DNA from: Curtobacterium guangdongense
GTDB lineage: Bacteria > Actinomycetota > Actinomycetes > Actinomycetales > Microbacteriaceae
NCBI RefSeq assembly: GCF_049341845.1
Contig: NZ_JBMPIT010000003.1
Coordinates: forward strand, 62,001 to 126,000
DNA: 64,000 nucleotides
Direction: 5' to 3'
Part shown: piece after piece, positions 1 to 5,602 of the stretch
Numbering within the stretch: position 1 is the stretch's first letter
Layout of the letters: each line of letters opens with the position of its first letter
Notes under the pieces: generated by a model
The model's input: only the letters and a program-made list of their open reading frames with translations
What the model was told of the DNA's origin: nothing
The model's database searches: none
Position numbers and translations under genes: made by a program

Positions 1-976
1 CGACCGCCACCACCCGCGCCGCCCGCTCGGCGAGGGACAGTCGGGCTCGGGACTCGGCGACGGCGTCCGCTCGTTCGTCGAGCGCAGCGGACCGGGCGAG
101 CAGGGTACTGCGGCGATCGAGTGTCGCGCGGCGCCGGACGACCGACTGCTCGTGCTCCACGGCTGCCCGGGCCGCCGCTGCCGCCGTGGTCCGCGCCGTG
201 ACCGCGGCATCGGCGATCCGCCGGAGTTCGAGGACGACCGCGGGGACGTCGGACTCGTCGACCCCGGACTCGTCAACCACGGCGAGGTCGGCCGTGGTCC
301 GGCCGGAGGCTTCGGCGAAGCGCGCGAGGGCGTCTCGTACGCGTGCGTCGGCTGCCTCCACTTCGACTGCCGCCGCCCGGCGACGCGCTGCGAGCTCGTC
401 GGCGGTGCGGTCGTAGATCTCGGTGCCGAACAGCGACTGCAGGAGCTTCCTGCGCTCTTCCCCTGGTGACTTCAGGAAGCGGGCGAACTCGCCCTGCGGC
501 AGCACCACCGTCTGCAAGAACTGCGCGCGGTCGAGTCCGACGATCCGGGCGATCTCGGCGCCGACTTCTTGCGCGCGGGCGGAGACCGGCTCACCGGCTG
601 CGTCCGTCGGGTGCGCGAGCCGGACGAGCTGCGCCGAGGACTGCTGCTTCACCGTGCCGGTGCCGCGCTGCTTCGGGCGGTCGTACTGCGGCGTGCGCCG
701 GACCCGGAACACGCCGGCACCGGTCTCGAACACCAGCTCCACGAACGGCTCGACCGCGGGGTCGGCGTGCTGGCTGTGCAGCCGGTCGGAGCTGGCGTCC
801 GAGCCGGCGAGTCCGCCGTAGAGCGCGAAGACGACGGCGTCGATGATGGTCGACTTGCCCGACCCGGTCGGTCCCTCGAGCAGGAACACCCCCGACGCGG
901 CGAGCGCGGCGAAGTCGATCGAGACGAGGTCCGGGTACGGACCGATGGCGCGGAGTTCGAGGTGGTGCAGGTACAT
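1..976 (-). CDS. sbcC: SbcC exonuclease subunit, N-terminal part (cut by window edge)
   Basis: This is the ATPase subunit of the SbcCD (Mre11-Rad50-like) nuclease, which opens hairpins and DNA ends in the cytoplasm. About 325 residues are visible. They start MYLHHLELRAIGPY and carry a Walker A motif, GPTGSGKST, at residues 35-43. An AAA23-type ATPase head follows, then the start of an Ala/Arg/Glu-rich coiled coil. The family is about 1000 residues long, so most of the coiled coil and the Walker B half lie before base 1. The start ATG shares one base with the sbcD stop (TGATG), which indicates translational coupling. SbcDC is relevant here because the window has many long palindromes, which are SbcCD substrates. 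Confidence 0.95.
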   Translation of the reverse strand, partial: MYLHHLELRAIGPYPDLVSIDFAALAASGVFLLEGPTGSGKSTIIDAVVFALYGGLAGSDASSDRLHSQHADPAVEPFVELVFETGAGVFRVRRTPQYDRPKQRGTGTVKQQSSAQLVRLAHPTDAAGEPVSARAQEVGAEIARIVGLDRAQFLQTVVLPQGEFARFLKSPGEERRKLLQSLFGTEIYDRTADELAARRRAAAVEVEAADARVRDALARFAEASGRTTADLAVVDESGVDESDVPAVVLELRRIADAAVTARTTAAAAARAAVEHEQSVVRRRATLDRRSTLLARSAALDERADAVAESRARLSLAERAARVVAV

Positions 977-2175
977 CAGCGCACGGTCCCCTCGTGCACG
1001 ATCCCGTTGCGCGCGGCCCCGTCCTGCTCCGACAGCGCGGCGGCAGCGGATTCGTACGCTTCGCGCAGCACGACGAGTTCTTCGGCCGTGGGGGCCCCGC
1101 CGGTGGCGAACGTCACGAAATCAGCAGCGACCTCGACCGGGTCGGACGTCGCGGTCACCGCTCTGGACGCCGAGCGCGCCGGCGCGTCGGCGGGTTCGTG
1201 CGTGATCGCCAGTGCGTGGGGGAAGCGGTCCTTGACCCTGGCGTACATCCGCTCCGGGTGCACGGTGTCGGTGACGGCGACGCGAACCCAGGCATCGGCG
1301 TGCTCAGCGGACAGCCCGGACTCGATGTCGTCGAGCGAGCCACGGACGTCCACGAGTCGGCGGGGGACGGGTGTCGGCACGAGTTCGACGGAGACCGTGC
1401 CGGCGGCGTCGAGGTCGACGAGGGTCACCGACTTGGTGTGGTGCCGCTCGCCGAACGAGAAGGCCAGGGGCGACCCGGCGTAGCGGATGCGGTCGGAGGC
1501 ACCGCCGCGCTGGGGCCCGTGCAGGTGGCCGAGCGCGACGTAGTCCACGCCGTCGAACGCGGACTTGGCCACGCGGTCGACGCCCCCGACGCGGATGTCC
1601 TGCTCGCTGTCGCTCGGCTCGGCACCGCCGACGAAGGCGTGCGCCACGACGACACTCCTGGTGCCGGGCCGCTGTGCGAGGTCACCACGGACCCGGTCCA
1701 TCGCGGCGCCGACCACTGCCTGGTGGGATCGGGCGAGGGGTTCGTCCGGAACGTCGGCGAGGGCGTACCGCACCATGTCCGGCTGCAGGTACGGGATGCC
1801 GTAGACCGCGACCGGCCCGTCGGCGTCGTCCACGAGGACCGGTTCGGCGATGCGTGCCGGTTCGGCGAGGATCCGCACGCGGGCGTTCATCACGCCGGAA
1901 CCGAACCCCAACCGGGCGGCGGAGTCGTGGTTGCCCGGCGTCACCACGACGGTCGCGACCGCCGAGAGTCGTTCGAGCGTCGCGGACAGCATTCGCACGG
2001 CGTCGACCGGCGGGATCGCGCGGTCGTACACGTCCCCGGCGATGACCACCAGGTCGACCGATCGCTGCACCACGATCCCGACGAGGTGGTCGAGGAACGC
2101 CGCCTGGTGCTCGAGCAGATCGGCGCCGAGCAGGGTGCGGCCCAGGTGCCAGTCGCCGGTGTGCAGGATGCGCAT
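976..2175 (-). CDS. sbcD: SbcD exonuclease subunit (metallophosphoesterase)
   Basis: This is the Mn-dependent nuclease subunit of SbcCD, 399 residues. The N-terminus MRILHTGDWHLGRTL contains the first metal motif (D8, H10). AGDVYD (about 47-52) and GNHD (81-84) are the next calcineurin-like phosphoesterase motifs, and VVVAHA and GHLHGP complete the metal site. The C-terminal part matches the SbcD cap. I chose the ATG at MRILHTGD because this is the conserved family start; the frame stays open upstream but that part is not family-like. The gene lies 62 bases after the SipW-type peptidase gene on the same strand and overlaps sbcC by one base. Confidence 0.95.
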   Translation of the reverse strand: MRILHTGDWHLGRTLLGADLLEHQAAFLDHLVGIVVQRSVDLVVIAGDVYDRAIPPVDAVRMLSATLERLSAVATVVVTPGNHDSAARLGFGSGVMNARVRILAEPARIAEPVLVDDADGPVAVYGIPYLQPDMVRYALADVPDEPLARSHQAVVGAAMDRVRGDLAQRPGTRSVVVAHAFVGGAEPSDSEQDIRVGGVDRVAKSAFDGVDYVALGHLHGPQRGGASDRIRYAGSPLAFSFGERHHTKSVTLVDLDAAGTVSVELVPTPVPRRLVDVRGSLDDIESGLSAEHADAWVRVAVTDTVHPERMYARVKDRFPHALAITHEPADAPARSASRAVTATSDPVEVAADFVTFATGGAPTAEELVVLREAYESAAAALSEQDGAARNGIVHEGTVR

Positions 2176-2237
2176 GCCCGTCACGGTAGCGCCGTCCTCG
2201 GACATCCCCGGGTGCCTCGCGGCGACCTGTGGACAAC

Positions 2238-3374
2238 TCAGGCGCAGCTGAGGTTCGTGCTGACGAGCGCCGTCTGGATCCGGGTGACCGAGGTGCTGGT
2301 CGACGTCCAGTTGCCGACGAAGTTGACCCGGACACTGACGGTGTAGACCTGGCCGAGGCTCAGGATCCCGGATCCGACGACCTTCACCGGGGTGGTCGTG
2401 CCCGTCGCGAGCACCGTCGTGCCGTTCACGACCGAGAACGACGTCGCGGTCGGACCGCCGTACGCGAACCCGATGTTCACGGAGCCGTCGCCGTTCGGCG
2501 TGCACGTGAGCGTCGTGGCCTGCGGGACGGTGAGGGTCGCGAACGACGACGTCGGGCTCACCGTCGTCTTCGCGAACGGTGCCGCGACGGCCTGCGCGGG
2601 CAGGAGCACCCCGAGGCTGCCCGCGACGAGCACCACCGCGGCGGCGCCACCGGCACGGCGGAGACGCCGCACCTGCCGGACACGGCGGCGGAGCGCGCGA
2701 CGCGAGAGGACGTGCCGACCGGACCGGCCGTCGGCGGCGCCGGACGGGGCGGAGGTGGGGCGAGCCTCCAGGCCGTCGTCAGCAGCCGGACCGTCACCGT
2801 CACCGTCACCGGAGGAGGAGGACGCCAGCCGCCGCAGCGAGCCGTCGATCGTGCAGAGGAACAGGGCGGCGGTGAGCGCGAGTGCGAGCAGGACGACCTT
2901 GTGCCACTCGCCGTGTCGGAGCCAGACGATGGGCGCGCCGATCACCGGGATGCGGAGGAAGGCGACACCGTGCACGGCCGACCGCTCGATCGCGCTGGAG
3001 TCGCGCTGCGGGTTGGCGTCGCCCTTGGTGATGAGCGTGTCGTCCGGTCCGGCCTTCACGAAGCGGTGCATGCGGAGGTGCCCCGGCTGGTCGGGGTCGT
3101 CGGCGAGCAGGATCTGCCCGAGCCGGATCTCCGCCTGGGCGACCGGCCGCGAGACGACCACGTCGCCGGGGGCGAGCCGCGGCTCCATCGAGCCGGTCAT
3201 GACGGTGGTGGGGTGCCAACCGATGACGGCCGGCGCGGCGGCCCAGAGGGCGAGGCCGAGGACGGTCGCGACGATGCCGCGAGCGAGGGTGGCGACGACG
3301 ACACGCCCCCAGTCGACGACGTCACGGACCGCATCGTGCGGTGTGCGTCCACCGCGGACTTCGATGCTGACCAT
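2238..3374 (-). CDS. SipW/archaeal-type signal peptidase with internal substrate-like C-terminal domain
   Basis: This is a membrane signal peptidase of the SipW/SEC11 class, 378 residues. A TM segment at about 27-53 precedes the catalytic Ser62 (MTGSMEP). His103 (RMHRFV) and Asp119 (TKGDAN) fit the Ser-His-Asp arrangement of this class rather than the Ser-Lys of LepB. A second TM is at about 157-177. An Arg-rich stretch (224-240) follows, then a third hydrophobic segment (243-266) ending AQAVAAPFAKTTVSPTSS. A secreted beta-rich tail with one Cys near 291 and one near the end completes the protein. The third segment and what follows resemble the signal region of the neighbouring substrate (FSATTVNPTSNW). 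The gene lies 123 bases downstream of that substrate. The C-terminal role is unknown. Confidence 0.85.
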   Translation of the reverse strand: MVSIEVRGGRTPHDAVRDVVDWGRVVVATLARGIVATVLGLALWAAAPAVIGWHPTTVMTGSMEPRLAPGDVVVSRPVAQAEIRLGQILLADDPDQPGHLRMHRFVKAGPDDTLITKGDANPQRDSSAIERSAVHGVAFLRIPVIGAPIVWLRHGEWHKVVLLALALTAALFLCTIDGSLRRLASSSSGDGDGDGPAADDGLEARPTSAPSGAADGRSGRHVLSRRALRRRVRQVRRLRRAGGAAAVVLVAGSLGVLLPAQAVAAPFAKTTVSPTSSFATLTVPQATTLTCTPNGDGSVNIGFAYGGPTATSFSVVNGTTVLATGTTTPVKVVGSGILSLGQVYTVSVRVNFVGNWTSTSTSVTRIQTALVSTNLSCA

Positions 3375-3497
3375 GACTGCCTTCGACTGGGGGCGTGCTG
3401 GGGGTGACGGACGGGCCCGTATCGGGTCCGGTCCCGGACGTCACCGATGGAGCCGGCCCGGGCGTGCTCATCACGCGCCCGGCGTCGGTTCCGAGCT

Positions 3498-4097
3498 TCA
3501 GCTGTTCTGGGCCTCCCAGGTGAGACCGAGGGAGGCGGTGCCGCCCTGGATCGAGTTCGGGGCCGAAGTGGGGACGGTGTAGGTCACGCGGTAGACACGC
3601 GACTCGGACGCGGAGCCGGTCGGGGCCCAGGTGCCGACGCCGGTCGCGAAGTTGGTGGACGCGGTGCCGAACGCGGCGAGCGTGCCCGAGTAGAGGTTGC
3701 CGCTCGTGCTCGCCGGGGTGAAGCCGGTGCAGGAGCCGAAGCCGCCGCCGGTGCCCTGGTCGATCGAGATGGTGATGTTCGACGCGAGGGTGTTCGTGGT
3801 CGCCGCGTTCGTGCCGTAGAGCTTGACCGTGGAGGCCAGCGAGCCGGTCGACGTGACGGTGATGCAGTTGGAGCCGGTCGAGCCGGGCTTCAGGCCGGTG
3901 GCGGTGAACAACGCGGTGTTGTTGTCGTCGTCGGAGAGTGCGACGCTGCCGGCGGTCCAGTTGCTGGTCGGGTTCACCGTCGTGGCGGAGAACGCCGAGT
4001 ACGAGGCGGTGGAGACGACGACGCCGGATGCGACGAGCGCGGCGGGGATGGCGATCCAGGCGGCGAGACGAGCGGCGCGAGGGGTAACACGAGACAT
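3498..4097 (-). CDS. SipW-dependent-type secreted protein (TasA/camelysin-like)
   Basis: This is a secreted protein of 199 residues. Its N-terminus has a basic region (MSRVTPRAAR), a long hydrophobic core, and the extended consensus of SipW-processed proteins: YSAFSATTVNPTSNWTAGSV at about 33-52. The mature part is Thr/Ser/Gly-rich and beta-strand-like, with two Cys (NCITV, FGSC) that could pair. It has no LPXTG or lipobox. The ATG has a GGAG ribosome site 8 bases upstream. The signal peptidase gene follows on the same strand, so the pair reads as substrate plus dedicated processing enzyme, perhaps for a surface fibre or matrix protein. The fibre role is inference by analogy to TasA. Confidence 0.8.
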   Translation of the reverse strand: MSRVTPRAARLAAWIAIPAALVASGVVVSTASYSAFSATTVNPTSNWTAGSVALSDDDNNTALFTATGLKPGSTGSNCITVTSTGSLASTVKLYGTNAATTNTLASNITISIDQGTGGGFGSCTGFTPASTSGNLYSGTLAAFGTASTNFATGVGTWAPTGSASESRVYRVTYTVPTSAPNSIQGGTASLGLTWEAQNS

Positions 4098-4241
4098 GGA
4101 GGTACTCCGGAAGTCGAGAGATCTGATCGGTTGGTTCGGCCGGGGCCGCGGTGGTTGGCCGCGCTTCGTGCCGGGGTGGTGCTGAGCTCCGTTGCTACGA
4201 CGATCAAGCTACTTGCCGTCCGAGCCACTCACAAGCCGGAA

Positions 4242-4263
4242 TACGCCCCCACTGCTGGGGGTA
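4242..4263. promoter_or_regulatory. Dyad between secreted-protein gene and marR
   Basis: The intergenic dyad has CCCCCA and TGGGGG arms separated by CTGC (core 4246-4261), flanked by TAC and GTA. It lies upstream of both the secreted-protein gene (minus) and the marR leader (plus). A protein-binding operator is more likely than a terminator because both neighbours start here. The binder is unknown. Confidence 0.45.
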
Positions 4264-4276
4264 GTTCGATGAGTGA

Positions 4277-4282
4277 GATACT
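4277..4282 (+). promoter_or_regulatory. -10 hexamer of leaderless marR leader ORF
   Basis: GATACT lies 6 bases before the ATG at 4289, the same geometry as the other leaderless starts in the window. The segment TACTTGTTCAATG around it is a weak inverted repeat (TTG/CAA) that could also be a MarR autoregulatory site. Confidence 0.4.
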
Positions 4283-4288
4283 TGTTCA

Positions 4289-4354
4289 ATGAGCAGCACG
4301 ACGGCAGACCCGTGCCGTCGGCGTCACACGTACCCGAGAAGAGCCGCCCGATGA
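4289..4354 (+). CDS. Putative 21-residue leader peptide overlapping marR
   Basis: This short ORF begins at an ATG 6 bases after a GATACT hexamer. It encodes MSSTTADPCRRRHTYPRRAA plus one Arg and ends in TGA. Its stop overlaps the ATG of marR at 4351 as ATGA, the usual sign of translational coupling. The peptide is Arg-rich (6 of 21). No homologue is recalled. The alternative is that marR starts at the in-frame GTG at 4273 and this ORF is only a shadow. The absence of a good ribosome site before 4273 and the conserved promoter-to-start geometry favour the leader ORF. Confidence 0.4.
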   Translation: MSSTTADPCRRRHTYPRRAAR

Positions 4355-4914
4355 CGGACACCCGAATCCCCGAAGTCGACGCAGTCGCGCCGACCACTCC
4401 CGCAGCACCCACCTCCCCCGTGACCGCGTCGCACGTGCCCGTCGGGCGCCGCACCACCGACGGAGTGGAGGACACCGACCTCGGACGCCTCCTGACGGCG
4501 TTCCGCCTCATGCAGATGCAGCACGCTCGCGTCCTCCACCACGAGAGCGCCACGCGCGGCCTCAACGCGACGGACAGCCGCTTCGTGTTCTTCCTGGCGG
4601 CGGCCGACGGCAAGGGTGTCACCCCGAAGCAGTCGGGCGAGTACCTCGAGCTGTCCACCGGGGCGATGACGTCCCTGATCGACCGACTCGAGCAGCGCGG
4701 CCACATCGAGCGTCGCCCGAACCCGGACGACCGTCGCAGCATCCTGCTCCACCTCACGGCCTCCGGTGCCGCCGTCGCGCAGCAGATCGGTGCGCTCTAC
4801 GCGGCGGCCTTCTGCGAGGTGACCACGCCAGGGGAACGGCAGCCCCTGGCCGACGCGCTCGCCCGGCTCGGTGACGCGCTCGAACGCCGCTCCGGAGTGC
4901 ACGCCCGGGCGTAG
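4351..4914 (+). CDS. MarR family transcriptional regulator
   Basis: This is a cytoplasmic winged-helix regulator, 187 residues from the ATG at 4351. The first 40 residues are Pro/Thr-rich and probably disordered. The MarR fold follows, with the recognition helix around LELSTGAMTSLIDRLEQRG and a typical wing, RRPNPDDRRSILLHLT (about 121-136). An upstream in-frame GTG at 4273 is possible. I prefer 4351 because a small leader ORF ends there with ATGA overlap. The stop codon TAG at 4912 is also the start of the -10 hexamer of the next gene. The ligand and targets are unknown. The divergent secreted-protein gene is one candidate target. Confidence 0.85.
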   Translation: MTDTRIPEVDAVAPTTPAAPTSPVTASHVPVGRRTTDGVEDTDLGRLLTAFRLMQMQHARVLHHESATRGLNATDSRFVFFLAAADGKGVTPKQSGEYLELSTGAMTSLIDRLEQRGHIERRPNPDDRRSILLHLTASGAAVAQQIGALYAAAFCEVTTPGERQPLADALARLGDALERRSGVHARA

Positions 4915-4924
4915 GTTCGGGGGC

Positions 4925-5434
4925 ATGACCCCCTCCGAAGTCCTCATCGAAGCGTTCTCCCGCGTCCCGTCGACCGTCGCCCGCGCCGTCGAGGGGCTCT
5001 CCGAGGACCAGCTCGCATCACGCCCGGCAGCCGGGGCGAACACCCTCGCGTGGCTCGCGTGGCACATCGCCAGGGGCCAGGACGCGCAGATCGCCGACCT
5101 CGCCGGCACCGAGCAGGTCTGGACCGCCGACGGCTGGTACGACCGGTTCGGGCTGCCGTTCCCCGCCGAGGCACTCGGGTACGGCATGTCCCGCGACGAC
5201 GTCGGCAAGGTGCGGGCGTCCGCCTCGCTGCTCACCGGGTACCTCGACGCGGTGCACGAACGCACGGTCGCCTACCTCGGCACGCTCGGCCCCGACGACC
5301 TCGACCCCGTGGTCGACGACGCATGGGACCCACCCGTCACCGCCGGTGCGCGCATCGTCAGCATCCTGAACGACTGCACGCAGCACGCCGGCCAGGCCGG
5401 CTACGTGCGCGGCCTGCTCTTCTTCACCCGCTGA
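4925..5434 (+). CDS. DinB/DUF664 family protein (probable mycothiol-dependent transferase)
   Basis: This is a four-helix DinB-fold protein of 169 residues. WLAWHIARGQD (His about 42) and DCTQHAGQAGYVRG (His near the C-terminus) supply the conserved metal-binding His positions of DUF664. In actinobacteria this family includes mycothiol S-transferases that conjugate electrophiles. The substrate cannot be told. The start at MTPSEVLIEAF is supported by a TAGGTT hexamer at 4912-4917, 7 bases before the ATG, with no Shine-Dalgarno, so the mRNA is probably leaderless. A longer frame from 4871 would overlap marR and is less likely. Confidence 0.8.
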   Translation: MTPSEVLIEAFSRVPSTVARAVEGLSEDQLASRPAAGANTLAWLAWHIARGQDAQIADLAGTEQVWTADGWYDRFGLPFPAEALGYGMSRDDVGKVRASASLLTGYLDAVHERTVAYLGTLGPDDLDPVVDDAWDPPVTAGARIVSILNDCTQHAGQAGYVRGLLFFTR

Positions 5435-5481
5435 GCGGTCCGCCCCCTCTCTCTCCCCCCCCCGCGCCGGCCCTCGTTGCG

Positions 5482-5542
5482 ATCGAGGGAACAGAAATGG
5501 TCGGGTCCGCCAACGCGACCCGACCATTTCTGTTCCCTCGAT
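5482..5542. repeat. Long intergenic hairpin, family A copy 1
   Basis: Two 25-base arms (5482-5506, 5518-5542) pair perfectly around an 11-base loop. The outer arm is ATCGAGGGAACAGAAA and the inner part GTCGGGT. Two further copies are at 16694-16756 and 61471-61533. The two variable arm bases change in a compensating way between copies. This copy is between convergent genes and abuts a family B palindrome. Confidence 0.9.
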
Positions 5543-5590
5543 GACGGACGGGAGGCCCGGTGCCAGCTGGCACCGGGCCTCCCGTCCGTC
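5543..5590. terminator. Perfect 48-bp palindrome, probable bidirectional terminator (family B)
   Basis: The palindrome has no unpaired loop in the DNA. Each 24-base arm begins GACGGACGGGAGGCCCGGTG. It sits between the convergent DinB gene and the helicase gene, 13 bases beyond the helicase stop. It has no T-tract in either direction. Copies with the same arms follow purF and the GNAT gene. Confidence 0.75.
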
Positions 5591-5602
5591 GTGTGGTCGC
5601 GA

